Origin: Lachnospiraceae bacterium
GTDB taxonomy: Bacteria; Bacillota; Clostridia; Lachnospirales; Lachnospiraceae
Reading direction: 5' to 3'
Length of the DNA stretch: 38,625 nucleotides
Assembly (NCBI GenBank): GCA_017456585.1
Contig: JAFTJD010000058.1
Location: 1-38,625, forward strand
In this document: positions 7,939-16,611 of the stretch, piece by piece
Layout: every line of letters begins with the position of its first letter
Numbering within the stretch: the first letter of the stretch is position 1
The notes under the pieces: model-generated
What the model was told of the DNA's origin: nothing
The model's input: the letters and a program-made list of their open reading frames with translations, nothing else
Databases searched by the model: none
Program-made: the position numbers and the translations under genes

Positions 7939-7964
7939 AGGTTACCTTAGGAGTAACCTTTTTT
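7939..7964 (+). terminator. Terminator after J-domain gene
   Basis: AGGTTAC (7939-7945) pairs with GTAACCT (7953-7959) over a 7-nt loop and continues into a T-run to 7964. It closes the operon that starts at 5953. Confidence 0.85.
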
Positions 7965-7993
7965 CATTTGCTCATTTATTCCTTTTCGAATTA

Positions 7994-8022
7994 TTGATGA
8001 AATTCTTTATTTGTGATATACT
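7994..8022 (+). promoter_or_regulatory. Extended -10 promoter of the polA operon
   Basis: TTGATG at 7994-7999, a 17-bp spacer, TATACT at 8017-8022, with TGA at 8014-8016 giving an extended -10 (TGATATACT). The start point near 8029 leaves a leader of about 60 nt. No terminator was seen downstream until 15446, so it may drive seven genes. Confidence 0.7.
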
Positions 8023-8090
8023 TTATGTTATGTGATGTAAAACAATAATTTATAAGTTATATTTGACTATATATACACGGAAGGTATGCC

Positions 8091-8441
8091 ATGAATTGCA
8101 GAGAATTTAATAATCTAATACCGGCATTTTTTGAAGATGAATTGGAAGTTGATGATGCAAGGGCTTTTATAAAACATGTAAGCGAGTGTAAGGAGTGTGC
8201 AGAGGAATTGGAGATAATGCACCTTCTTTTAGTAGGCCTTAAGCAGCTTGACAATGACGAAGAAGAGGATAATTACGATTTTCAGACTATATTAAAGAAT
8301 AGATTTATTGAACTGGAGGAGCATTGCACCAAGGTTAAGAATTTTGAGAATCTGCATAAGGCGGTTATAGTCATGCTTAATATCGTGACTATTCTGGGTA
8401 TGGGATTTTTTGCGTATTTATATTTCGGAGGTGGCCTATGA
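8091..8441 (+). CDS. Anti-sigma-factor-like zinc-finger membrane protein
   Basis: This 116-aa protein has an N-terminal zf-HC2-like motif: C3, then H29-x3-C33-x2-C36 (HVSECKECAEEL). This is the hallmark of ZAS-type anti-sigma factors. An acidic middle follows (LDNDEEEDNYD) and then one transmembrane helix at 91-112, leaving only GGGL outside. It therefore lacks the extracytoplasmic sensor domain of most ZAS proteins, and no sigma-factor gene is next to it. GGAAGG (8080-8085) precedes the ATG. The stop codon overlaps the polA start (ATGA, 4 nt), so polA translation is coupled to this gene. It is probably an anchoring or regulatory protein whose partner is encoded elsewhere; the family call is reasonable, the role unknown. 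Confidence 0.75.
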   Translation: MNCREFNNLIPAFFEDELEVDDARAFIKHVSECKECAEELEIMHLLLVGLKQLDNDEEEDNYDFQTILKNRFIELEEHCTKVKNFENLHKAVIVMLNIVTILGMGFFAYLYFGGGL

Positions 8442-11065
8442 GCAGGAAAATGCTATTAATAGATGGAAACAGCATAATTAACAGAGCCTTCTACGGATTG
8501 CCTGATCTTACGAATTCGAGCGGTATGCATACCAATGCAGTGCTCGGATTTCTTAACATATTCTTCAAGATTCTTGATGAAGAGAAGCCTGATAATGTAT
8601 ATGTGGCATTTGATGTTAAGTCGCCTACCTTCAGACACGAGATGTTTAAAGAGTATAAAGGAACACGTAAACCTATGCCGGAGGAGCTTAGGGAACAGCT
8701 TCCGCTTCTTAAAGAGGTTCTTCACGCAATGGGAATATGCATTGTGGAAAGAGCGGGATATGAGGCGGATGATATTCTCGGAACTCTTGCTAGACAGGGT
8801 GAGGAGAATGGGTTTGAGGTTGCACTCCTTTCGGGAGACAGGGATCTTTTACAGATTGCTACAGATAAGATAAAGATTAGAATACCAAAGACTCATAAGG
8901 GAACTACCGAGATATTTGATTATTATGCCAAGGACGTGGAAGCGGAATATCAGGTTACCCCTATTCAGTTTATTGACATGAAAGCTCTTATGGGAGATAC
9001 CTCTGATAATATTCCGGGACTTCCGGGGGTGGGACCCAAGACTGCAGGTAAGATAATTGCGGAGTATAAGAGTATAGAGAATGCTTATGACAATCTTGAG
9101 AATATAACACCTAATAAGGCGAAAGAAGCTTTCAGGGATAACTATGAGCTTGTAAAGCTTTGCAAGGTACTTGCTACCATTAAGACGGATTGTGAACTTG
9201 AGGTTGGAGAGAGTGATTCTTTCGAGAATGGTAAGCTTGGAGATATTTTTACTAAGGAATTATATGATTATTTCATAAAGCTTGAGTTTAAGAGCCTTAT
9301 TAATAAATATTTTGCGGATGCTAAACCGGAGAATTCGTTAAAGGACACTTTCAGAAGAATATCAGACTGGGCAGAGGCTGATGCTTTTTTTGGAAAAGCA
9401 GCTAATAAGGCTGTCGGAGTCTTTTTTCTTAAAGAAGGTGAACTTAAAGGCGTGGCGATTGCTACGGATAAAGAGACAGTATATATAGAAACAGTAGGGT
9501 TTATTACTGAGGAATATCTTAAAGGTGCGGTTGATGAGCTTAGAACTGCCATGACAACAGACAAGATTTATTGTGTGGATATTAAATCACAGCTTCCGTA
9601 CTGGAAACCTGAAAGAAAAATAAGTGATTTTGATGCGGGGATAGCAGCATATATTATTAATCCGTTGGAAGGAAGCTATGAATATGATGAGCTTGCGAGA
9701 GATTATCTCGGAATGACCCTACCTTCTAAGAAGGAGCTTCTGGGAAATAATGCAAGCGAAGAGGCTTTGATGGAATATGCATGTTATCAGGCTTCAGTGG
9801 CATTGCTTAGTGGTAAAGTGCTTAGAAGCAGACTTGCAGAAGAAGATGCAGTATGGCTCTATGAAGAAATTGAATTGCCGCTTTTATATACACTCTATAA
9901 TATGGAAGCAGAGGGTATAAGAGTGGAAAGAGAAGCTCTTAAGGAATACGGCGACAAGCTTTCTGTACGAATCAATGAGCTCGAGAAGGAGATATATGCA
10001 CTTGCAGGTGAAGAGTTTAATATAAATTCGCCGAAGCAACTTGGAGAGATTCTGTTTGAGAAGCTTAAGCTTAGCGGTGGAAAGAAAACGAAGAGTGGAT
10101 ATTCTACGGCGGCGGATGTCCTTGAGAAGCTTGCCGGTGAACATGCTATAGTAAACGCAGTGCTCGAATACAGGCAGCTTGCTAAGCTTAAATCAACATA
10201 TGCGGACGGACTTGCTGTATTTATCAGTGAGGATGGACGTATTCATGGTAAATTTAATCAGACTATTACGGCTACGGGAAGAATAAGCAGTACGGAGCCT
10301 AATCTTCAGAATATTCCGGTGAGAATGGAGCTTGGAAGAAGGATAAGAAAGGTTTTTGTGCCTAGGGAAGATTATGTTTTTGTAGATGCGGATTATTCTC
10401 AGATAGAGCTTAGAGTGCTTGCACATATGTCACAGGATGCTAACCTTATAGCTGCGTATAAGCAGGATGAAGATATTCATAAGATTACGGCTTCACAGGT
10501 ATTCCATATTCCTTTTGATGAGGTTACACCTGAACAGCGAAGAAGTGCAAAGGCAGTTAATTTCGGGATAGTGTACGGAATAAGCTCTTTTGGACTTAGC
10601 CAGGATATAGGCGTTAGCAGAAAAGAAGCTACGGAGTATATTGAAAGATACTTTGAGGTTTATCCGGGTATCAAAAAATATCTTGATTTTCTTGTAGATT
10701 CTGCTAAAGAAAATGGTTATGTTAAGACTCTTTTCGGAAGAAAAAGACCTATTCCGGAGCTTAAGTCATCTAATTTTATGCAGAGATCCTTTGGAGAGAG
10801 AATTGCTATGAATTCGCCAATACAGGGAACGGCAGCAGATATTATAAAGATAGCAATGATTCGTGTCGATGAGAGACTTAGAAAGGACAATTATAAGTCC
10901 AGACTGCTTTTACAGGTGCATGATGAGCTCCTTATAGAGGCATATAAGCCGGAGGTTGACGAGGTTTGTGCCATTCTTAAAGAAGAGATGGAAAGGGCGG
11001 CTGAGCTCTCGGTTGATTTATGCGTGGATATGAACATAGGAAATGATTGGTTTGAGGCAAAATAG
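8438..11065 (+). CDS. polA: DNA polymerase I
   Basis: PolA removes RNA primers and fills gaps in replication and repair. The 875-aa protein has the N-terminal 5'-3' exonuclease (1-290; LLIDGNSIINRAFYG, AGYEADDILGTLA, GDTSDNIPGLPGVGPKTA). A degenerate 3'-5' exonuclease region (about 310-480) has no recognisable DxE motif, so proofreading is probably lost as in many Gram-positive PolA proteins. The polymerase domain (about 490-875) has motif A VDADYSQIELR (D650), motif B RRSAKAVNFGIVYG and motif C QVHDELLIEA (D829). Length and order are normal. The ATG overlaps the preceding stop, and GGAGGTGG sits just upstream inside that gene. The coaE start lies 12 nt after the stop. Confidence 0.98.
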   Translation: MSRKMLLIDGNSIINRAFYGLPDLTNSSGMHTNAVLGFLNIFFKILDEEKPDNVYVAFDVKSPTFRHEMFKEYKGTRKPMPEELREQLPLLKEVLHAMGICIVERAGYEADDILGTLARQGEENGFEVALLSGDRDLLQIATDKIKIRIPKTHKGTTEIFDYYAKDVEAEYQVTPIQFIDMKALMGDTSDNIPGLPGVGPKTAGKIIAEYKSIENAYDNLENITPNKAKEAFRDNYELVKLCKVLATIKTDCELEVGESDSFENGKLGDIFTKELYDYFIKLEFKSLINKYFADAKPENSLKDTFRRISDWAEADAFFGKAANKAVGVFFLKEGELKGVAIATDKETVYIETVGFITEEYLKGAVDELRTAMTTDKIYCVDIKSQLPYWKPERKISDFDAGIAAYIINPLEGSYEYDELARDYLGMTLPSKKELLGNNASEEALMEYACYQASVALLSGKVLRSRLAEEDAVWLYEEIELPLLYTLYNMEAEGIRVEREALKEYGDKLSVRINELEKEIYALAGEEFNINSPKQLGEILFEKLKLSGGKKTKSGYSTAADVLEKLAGEHAIVNAVLEYRQLAKLKSTYADGLAVFISEDGRIHGKFNQTITATGRISSTEPNLQNIPVRMELGRRIRKVFVPREDYVFVDADYSQIELRVLAHMSQDANLIAAYKQDEDIHKITASQVFHIPFDEVTPEQRRSAKAVNFGIVYGISSFGLSQDIGVSRKEATEYIERYFEVYPGIKKYLDFLVDSAKENGYVKTLFGRKRPIPELKSSNFMQRSFGERIAMNSPIQGTAADIIKIAMIRVDERLRKDNYKSRLLLQVHDELLIEAYKPEVDEVCAILKEEMERAAELSVDLCVDMNIGNDWFEAK

Positions 11066-11077
11066 AGGTATGAGTAT

Positions 11078-11686
11078 ATGATTATTGGAGTCACAGGCGG
11101 TGTTGGAAGCGGTAAAAGTGCCGTTATGGATATTTTGAAAACAGATTTTGACATGGATGTTATTCTTGCAGATGAAGTGGGACATGAGGTTATGGATGAT
11201 ATTTCGGGAGAAGCCTATGCACATATAATTGACCATTTCGGCAGGGGTATATTGGATGATAAGACTCTTAAGATAGAAAGAAGTAAGCTTGCAGGCCTTG
11301 TTTTCAATAACAAGAAAGAACTTGAGGTACTTAATTCAATCGTCCATCCGGCAGTTAAGAAAGAGATTCTTTCCAGAATTCATAAGCTAAAGCAGGTAAA
11401 AGGCGGAAATGCTTTTGTTGCAGTTGAAGCTGCACTTTTACTGGAAGATAACTATGATGCCATATGTGACAGAGTTATATATGTATATGCGGACGAAAAA
11501 GTTCGAAGGGAAAGGCTTAAGAGTACAAGAGGTTATACGGATGAAAAGATTGATTCCATAATTCGTAACCAGATGTCTGAAGAAGAGTTTAAAAGACGTA
11601 CTGATGACATGGTTGATAATTCAAACGGCCTTGAAGATACAAGAGCTTCTTTACAAAAAATAGTAGATAAATACAAGGGTTTGTGA
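11078..11686 (+). CDS. coaE: Dephospho-CoA kinase
   Basis: CoaE phosphorylates the 3'-hydroxyl of dephospho-CoA, the last step of coenzyme A synthesis. The 202-aa product has the usual size and a P-loop near the start (GVTGGVGSGKSAV, residues 4-16). It also has DADEVGHE-type substrate residues (ILADEVGHEV), the family segment IVHPAVKKEI, and a lid region with RRERLKSTRGYTDEKI. The ATG at 11078 is placed by the P-loop position and a GAGG ribosome site 9 nt upstream. It is the third gene of the polA operon; coaD, the preceding pathway step, is the sixth. The 47-bp gap to the next gene contains a TATAAT (11696-11701) but no matching -35. Confidence 0.97.
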   Translation: MIIGVTGGVGSGKSAVMDILKTDFDMDVILADEVGHEVMDDISGEAYAHIIDHFGRGILDDKTLKIERSKLAGLVFNNKKELEVLNSIVHPAVKKEILSRIHKLKQVKGGNAFVAVEAALLLEDNYDAICDRVIYVYADEKVRRERLKSTRGYTDEKIDSIIRNQMSEEEFKRRTDDMVDNSNGLEDTRASLQKIVDKYKGL

Positions 11687-11733
11687 TATTCTAGATATAA
11701 TAATATTTCGTTACAGCATTGGAGGCAAATGCA

Positions 11734-13770
11734 ATGACATTGAATCATAAAGAACACCTGGTGTTCGGACTTGATATAGGAACAAGAAGTGTTGTGGGTA
11801 CAGTAGGATATATGGAACGTAATCGCTTTAAGGTGGTTGCGCAGTGTGTTAAAGGTCATGACACAAGAGCTATGATAGATGGACAGATTCATGATATCGC
11901 TAAAGTAGGCGAGGTTATTAGATTTGTTAAGACGGAACTTGAACTTAAGCTTGGTATTGAGCTTAAGGAAGTATGTATAGCGGCAGCCGGACGAGTTCTT
12001 AAGACTATGAACACACATGTGGTACAGGAGTTCCCTGAAGAGACACTACTTACCACAGAACATATATATTCATTGGACATGCTCGGTGTAGAGAAAGCAC
12101 ATGAAGAGATTAACAGTATTTCTTTGGAACAGCAATTCTATAATGTCGGATATTCTGTTGTTAAATATTATCTAAATGGTTATGAGATGAGCAGCATGGA
12201 GGGACATAAGGCTAGAAAGATAGAGGCAGATATTCTTTCGACTTTCTTACCTGAAGAGGTAGTAAATGGTCTTTATTCTTCGGTGAAAGAGGCCGGATTA
12301 GAAGTATGCAGTCTTACATTGGAGCCTATTGCAGCCATTCAGCTTGCTATTCCGGAACAGTTCAGACTTCTTAATATTGCATTGGTGGACGTTGGCGCAG
12401 GTACATCTGATATTTGTATAACTAAGAGTGGAAGTATTGTTGCCTATGGTATGATACCTCTTGCAGGTGACGAGATAACAGAGAAGATAGTTGAGAATTA
12501 TCTTGTTGATTTTGCGACAGCAGAAAAGATTAAGTTGGCATGTGCCAAGAAGAAAGATATCGCGTATAAAGACATAATGGGCCTTAAGCATACGGTTTCA
12601 CCGGATGAAGTACATAAGGTTGTTGAGAGCACGGTTAACAGGATGACTGATGAGATAGCCGCCAAGATATGCGAACTTAATGGTGGTAAGCCGGTCAGCG
12701 CCGTGTTTGTAGTAGGCGGTGGCGGAAAGATAAAGGGATTTACAACATCACTTTCGGAAGCACTTAACATACCTGATGAGCGTGTGGCTATAAGAGGCCA
12801 GGAAGTAATGGGTACCATAGACTTTGAAGATACTAAGATTAAGAAGGATGCACTTTTGGTTACACCTATAGGTATCTGTCTTAATTTTTATAATCAGAAG
12901 AATAGTTTTATCTTTGTGTATTTCAATGGTGAACGCCTTAGAATGTATGATAACGGACATCTTACAGTATTGGATGCAGCTATACAGTATGGCTATTCTA
13001 ACGAAGCACTCTTTCCAAGACGCGGAAAAGAGCTGGATTTTACAATAGATGGTAAACAGAGGGTTATTCGTGGTGGGCATGGTGAAGGTGCAGTCATCAC
13101 AATTAATGGCGAAGAGAATAATATGCAGGCATCGATTTCACAAAATGACCGAATCATAATACGCGAGTCGACGGTAGGTGAAGATGCTAAGTGTACTCTT
13201 GAACAGCTACCTGAATATAAGGGTAGTATTTCGTTTGAAGTAAATGGTAAAACTATTACTTGTCCTAAGTTTACAGAGGTAAATGGTAAACTGGAATCTG
13301 GATATTATGAGATAAAGAGTAATGATGATGTCAGACTGCTTAATTACTATACCGTTGAACAGCTTATGCAATTCCTTGATATGCCTATGGATGAACTTGA
13401 GATAAAAGTGAATAATGTAGAGGCTTATGGAGATGAGAAGGTATATGAGAACTTTAGACTTGATTTTAAGGTGAAAGAATATACATATGCAACACTCGAA
13501 GAGCCTGAAGAAGAGGACTTGATTAAGAAGGAAGATAAAACGGAAGTAAAGGAGCAGAACTTCTTTGATGCACAGAAGGAGCATGAGAAGAAAATTGCTC
13601 TGATTAAGCAGATTCCGGGCTTTGAGAATCTTTCAGATGCGGAGATTGCGAAGCTTAATTTATACAACGTAGATATTAGCGATATAATAGAAGCCGGTAA
13701 GATGTTTACGAAGCCTGCGACTGAACAGACAGAAGCTTCAGCAGATGTTGCCGATAGTTATAATGAATAA
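11734..13770 (+). CDS. FtsA-like actin-fold ATPase with long C-terminal extension
   Basis: The 678-aa protein belongs to the FtsA/PilM branch of actin-like ATPases. Phosphate-1 motif: LDIGTRSVVG (from D14). Phosphate-2 motif: VDVGAGTSD (D219). Adenosine motif: VVGGGGKIKG (about 326-335). An FtsA-specific subdomain region is plausible at about 70-165. The core ends near residue 370. The remaining roughly 300 residues are a beta-rich region (about 380-500), a linker, an acidic segment (EEPEEEDLIKKED) and a helical end. FtsA is usually about 400-430 aa and ends in a membrane-binding helix, which I cannot see clearly here. The start is ATG 11734 with GGAGG at 11721-11725; the in-frame TTG at 11719 overlaps that site. 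It may be the cell's FtsA, since no other lies near ftsZ, or a pilus/envelope assembly ATPase. Its operon partners are metabolic and give little help. Confidence 0.8.
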   Translation: MTLNHKEHLVFGLDIGTRSVVGTVGYMERNRFKVVAQCVKGHDTRAMIDGQIHDIAKVGEVIRFVKTELELKLGIELKEVCIAAAGRVLKTMNTHVVQEFPEETLLTTEHIYSLDMLGVEKAHEEINSISLEQQFYNVGYSVVKYYLNGYEMSSMEGHKARKIEADILSTFLPEEVVNGLYSSVKEAGLEVCSLTLEPIAAIQLAIPEQFRLLNIALVDVGAGTSDICITKSGSIVAYGMIPLAGDEITEKIVENYLVDFATAEKIKLACAKKKDIAYKDIMGLKHTVSPDEVHKVVESTVNRMTDEIAAKICELNGGKPVSAVFVVGGGGKIKGFTTSLSEALNIPDERVAIRGQEVMGTIDFEDTKIKKDALLVTPIGICLNFYNQKNSFIFVYFNGERLRMYDNGHLTVLDAAIQYGYSNEALFPRRGKELDFTIDGKQRVIRGGHGEGAVITINGEENNMQASISQNDRIIIRESTVGEDAKCTLEQLPEYKGSISFEVNGKTITCPKFTEVNGKLESGYYEIKSNDDVRLLNYYTVEQLMQFLDMPMDELEIKVNNVEAYGDEKVYENFRLDFKVKEYTYATLEEPEEEDLIKKEDKTEVKEQNFFDAQKEHEKKIALIKQIPGFENLSDAEIAKLNLYNVDISDIIEAGKMFTKPATEQTEASADVADSYNE

Positions 13771-13785
13771 CAGGATGGAGAGAGT

Positions 13786-14346
13786 ATGAGAGTAATTGCC
13801 GGTAAAGCAAGACGTTTACAATTAAAGACAATTGAGGGCAATGATACAAGACCTACAACTGACAGAATCAAGGAAACGCTTTTTAATATGTTGCAGAATG
13901 ATGTACCGGGAGCAAGATTTCTGGATCTTTTTGCCGGAAGTGGCGGAATAGGTATAGAGGCACTTAGCAGAGGCGCAGCATATTGTGTGTTCGTAGAGAA
14001 TAACCCCAAGGCGTCCAAATGTATTAAAGAGAATCTTATACATACGAAGCTTGATAAAGAGGCTTTGGTTATCGAAGCAAGTGTTGCTACAGCTTTTTCA
14101 AGGATAGAGAGAAAAGAAGATGCCTTTGATATAGTTTTTATGGACCCACCATATAAGACGGGAGCAGAAAAGGAAGTGCTTGATTATTTGGCTAATTCCT
14201 GCTTGATTAATTCTGAAACAATAATTATAATAGAAGCAGCACTTGATGATGATTTTTCGTGGGTAGAAGAATGCGGATACTCAGTAGTACGAGAGAAGTG
14301 CTATAAGACCAACAAGCATGTGTTTGTTGAAAGAGAGGATAATTAA
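13786..14346 (+). CDS. rsmD: 16S rRNA (guanine966-N2)-methyltransferase
   Basis: RsmD methylates N2 of G966 (E. coli numbering) in 16S rRNA of assembled small subunits. The 186-aa product starts with the family signature [14 protein letters not shown] and [15 protein letters not shown]. The SAM-binding motif is [20 protein letters not shown] (about 45-64), and the catalytic motif is FMDPPY (about 120). GGAGAG at 13775-13780 precedes the ATG. The rsmD-coaD pair is conserved in many Firmicutes (ylbH-ylbI in Bacillus subtilis), and here ylbJ is also close by. The coaD start follows 1 nt after the stop. Confidence 0.97.
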   Translation: MRVIAGKARRLQLKTIEGNDTRPTTDRIKETLFNMLQNDVPGARFLDLFAGSGGIGIEALSRGAAYCVFVENNPKASKCIKENLIHTKLDKEALVIEASVATAFSRIERKEDAFDIVFMDPPYKTGAEKEVLDYLANSCLINSETIIIIEAALDDDFSWVEECGYSVVREKCYKTNKHVFVEREDN

Positions 14347-14347
14347 G

Positions 14348-14833
14348 ATGCGAAGAGCGATATATCCGGGAAGTTTTGACCCCATTACATTAGGGCACCT
14401 TGATCTTATTGAACGTGCATTGAAGATAACGGATGAGCTTATAGTTGGAGTTCTTAATAATAACTCCAAGAAGGCTTTGTTTACACCTGAGGAACGTGTT
14501 GAAATGATAAAAGAAGTCACCAGCCACTTGCCTAATGTTAAGGTGGTTTCTTTTGGGGGATTGTTGGTTGATTTCGCTAAAGAAATGGAAGCAGATGTTA
14601 TTGTAAGAGGCTTGAGAGCGGTTACGGATTTTGAGTATGAACTTCAGATGTCACAGATTAACAACGCATTGTATAGTGAAGTGGATACGGTATTTCTTAC
14701 AACCAGACTTAATTATGCTTATCTGAGTTCCACTATAACTAAAGAGGTAGCGATGATGGGTGGAGATATATCTAAATTTGTTCCGCCTGCTATAGTTGAT
14801 AAGGTATATGACAAGTATAAGAAGGAGAGTTAA
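14348..14833 (+). CDS. coaD: Phosphopantetheine adenylyltransferase
   Basis: CoaD transfers AMP from ATP to 4'-phosphopantetheine to form dephospho-CoA, the substrate of the coaE product in the same operon. The 161-aa length is normal. The nucleotidyltransferase motif [17 protein letters not shown] (residues 4-20, with the GHxD signature) and the C-terminal segment [23 protein letters not shown] are clear. The ATG at 14348 is used instead of an upstream in-frame ATG at 14318 inside rsmD. Homology begins at [10 protein letters not shown], and GAGAGG (14333-14338) is correctly spaced. The coiled-coil gene starts 2 nt after the stop. Confidence 0.97.
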   Translation: MRRAIYPGSFDPITLGHLDLIERALKITDELIVGVLNNNSKKALFTPEERVEMIKEVTSHLPNVKVVSFGGLLVDFAKEMEADVIVRGLRAVTDFEYELQMSQINNALYSEVDTVFLTTRLNYAYLSSTITKEVAMMGGDISKFVPPAIVDKVYDKYKKES

Positions 14834-14835
14834 TA

Positions 14836-15423
14836 ATGAGCAGAATAGAGCAGATAATTGAAGAGATGGAGGAATATCTTGAAGGCTGTAAGGCTCAGAT
14901 GTTTTCCAATAGGATTGTAGTTGATAAAGAAACTATGATGGAACTTTTGGCAGAGCTTAGACTCCGCACTCCCGATGAGATTAAGAAATACCAGAAGATA
15001 GTTGCTAATAGGGATGCTATCCTTGATGAAGCAAGAAGAAAAGCAGAGGATATAGTTAATCAGGCTAATATTCAGACTAATGAGCTTATTAACGAACATG
15101 AGATTATGCAGCAGGCATATGCCAAGGCTAATGCGATTATCCAGCAGGCTAATGAAGAGGCAAGAACAGTGATTAATCAGGCTACAGAATATGCTAATGA
15201 TTATCGTATGGGTGCTATCAGATATACAGATGACTTGCTTACAGGAATGCAGAATCTTGTTGCTGCTACGATGGAAGGCACCAAGGCTCAGTATGAGAAG
15301 TTCTTTAAGTCCTTAAGTGATACATATGATATCATTTCATCTAACCGTAATGAGCTTTATCCTGATACGGAAGCAAGTGTTGAATATGTAGCTGATACTG
15401 ATGAATTTGAGGATGAAGAATAA
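14836..15423 (+). CDS. Coiled-coil protein of unknown function
   Basis: The 195-aa soluble protein is rich in Ala, Glu, Gln and Asn. Residues about 55-130 form a long heptad-like helix (ILDEARRKAEDIVNQANIQTNELI, with IIQQANEEARTVINQA repeats). The pattern resembles the stalk subunits of ATP synthases and DivIVA-type scaffolds, and homologues tend to be labelled V-type ATPase subunit H-like. It has no transmembrane segment and no other ATP synthase genes nearby, so a true ATPase role is unlikely. An N-terminal 50-residue region is followed by TPDEIKKYQKI and an acidic C-terminal tail. It sits 2 nt after coaD and is the last gene before a strong terminator. A structural or division-related scaffold is a guess. 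Confidence 0.8.
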   Translation: MSRIEQIIEEMEEYLEGCKAQMFSNRIVVDKETMMELLAELRLRTPDEIKKYQKIVANRDAILDEARRKAEDIVNQANIQTNELINEHEIMQQAYAKANAIIQQANEEARTVINQATEYANDYRMGAIRYTDDLLTGMQNLVAATMEGTKAQYEKFFKSLSDTYDIISSNRNELYPDTEASVEYVADTDEFEDEE

Positions 15424-15445
15424 GAATTAAAATGAAAATTTAGTG

Positions 15446-15509
15446 GCTGTCAATCTATATGCATTTAGATAATTAAGTGATGAATGTATATAGGTTGACA
15501 GCTTCTTTT
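15446..15509 (+). terminator. Long-stem terminator of the polA operon
   Basis: A 19-bp stem pairs 15446-15464 with 15484-15502 (17 Watson-Crick, two G-U pairs), with a 19-nt loop and a T-rich tail at 15503-15509. It lies between convergent genes; the minus-strand exit is also fairly U-rich, so it may stop ylbJ transcripts as well. Confidence 0.85.
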
Positions 15510-15539
15510 TGCATTAACATTAGTTTGATATAGGAATAT

Positions 15540-16496
15540 TTAAACTGTTATGTAGGTAATAATAAAAACAATAACGGAAGCGATAAGTTTAAATATAAGA
15601 TATCGCTTTAAAGATAATGGGGTATTACGTATCATTCCTGCGGTCTGTGCTGCTCCCGCTATGCCACCAAAGGTTATCGTTGCAAAAATAAGCGGCAAAA
15701 GGAGTGGATGTGTATTGGGTAACTCCGCTGTAAGATAGGTGCAACCGGAGGTTACTTCAAGTATGGCAAACATTGGCAGTTTAAGTTGCGGCGGAATGAA
15801 ACCGGCAGTTCTTATAAGAGATGATATTATGGAAAAAAATACTATATATCCGCCAAGTTTTAGCATTGTTTCGGAAGCTGCCGTGATGGCACGGTCAAGC
15901 ATGATGGTAAGACTTGGCTTGACTGCGGTCATGGGATTTGAACATGCGTACATTTCGGCATTGCTACCGGTCGGATTACTCTTGCGAATGCTTAGCCGCG
16001 AAAAGACTATGGCAAGTAGGATTGGAATTCCGTATATGATGGCTAATGCAAGTGGTATAACAGTAGGTTTGTTCAGAAGATTAGAACATACAAAGCTTGT
16101 GATAAATGCAGGACTTAGATTATTGCAGAAATTCATAAGATATTGTCCTTCATTTGCACTTAATCGTCCTTCTTTTATAAGCGTTGCACTTGTTTTGGCT
16201 CCAAGCGGAAAGCCGCAAAACATACCTATAAACAGCACATAATTACCTGCGGATGATAGCCTGAAAATGGGGCGGGTAATGGGTGACAGATATTTTGCGA
16301 TAAAACCTTCTGCGTGTAAATCGAGGAGTATTGAAGATAGTATTGTAAATGGTAAAAGTGTTGGGACAATTGTGTTGAACCATAGCATAAGACCATCGTA
16401 TGAGCCCTGAAGTACCGGTTGCGGATTGAGTAAAAATATAATTAACAAAGAGATTGCTGAAATAATCAAAAAAGCTTTCTTGGATATGATAATCAC
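15540..16496 (-). CDS. ylbJ: Sporulation integral membrane protein YlbJ-like
   Basis: YlbJ is a multi-span membrane protein needed for heat-resistant spores in Bacillus subtilis; its transported substrate is uncertain. The 318-aa product has about seven or eight hydrophobic segments and the nucleoside-recognition (Gate) pattern: WFNTIVPTLLPFTILSSIL, CGFPLGAKTSATL, FCNNLSPAFI, and a second half with TFGGIAGAAQTAGMIRNT. It is shorter than the B. subtilis protein (about 400 aa). The apparent start is GTG at 16496, with no good ribosome site, so the start is uncertain. B. subtilis has ylbH-ylbI-ylbJ in order; here ylbJ is beside the same two genes but reversed, with the coiled-coil gene in between. 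It is divergent from pepD. Confidence 0.85.
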   Translation of the reverse strand: MIIISKKAFLIISAISLLIIFLLNPQPVLQGSYDGLMLWFNTIVPTLLPFTILSSILLDLHAEGFIAKYLSPITRPIFRLSSAGNYVLFIGMFCGFPLGAKTSATLIKEGRLSANEGQYLMNFCNNLSPAFITSFVCSNLLNKPTVIPLALAIIYGIPILLAIVFSRLSIRKSNPTGSNAEMYACSNPMTAVKPSLTIMLDRAITAASETMLKLGGYIVFFSIISSLIRTAGFIPPQLKLPMFAILEVTSGCTYLTAELPNTHPLLLPLIFATITFGGIAGAAQTAGMIRNTPLSLKRYLIFKLIASVIVFIITYITV

Positions 16497-16555
16497 CGAA
16501 AAGAAATGTTTTGAAAAAGTATATTCTTAAATTTCTTAAATATAACGGATAAGAG

Positions 16556-16583
16556 TTGATTTTTATAAAAGATATGTTAAAAT
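16556..16583 (+). promoter_or_regulatory. Promoter of pepD
   Basis: TTGATT at 16556-16561, a 16-bp spacer, TAAAAT at 16578-16583, with an extended -10 TGT at 16575-16577. It lies in the 115-bp divergent region shared with ylbJ; no convincing opposing promoter was found there. Confidence 0.6.
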
Positions 16584-16611
16584 AGTTAAGTGTGAAAGAA
16601 GGTATCGAAAT

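Noticed and set aside
11696..11701. Perfect TATAAT before the FtsA-like gene
   Set aside because: No recognisable -35 at 16-18 bp and no extended -10; AT-rich gaps yield this by chance.
15739..16242. 167-codon plus-strand frame inside the ylbJ region
   Set aside because: The minus-strand frame gives a clear YlbJ-type membrane protein; the plus-strand translation has no family resemblance.
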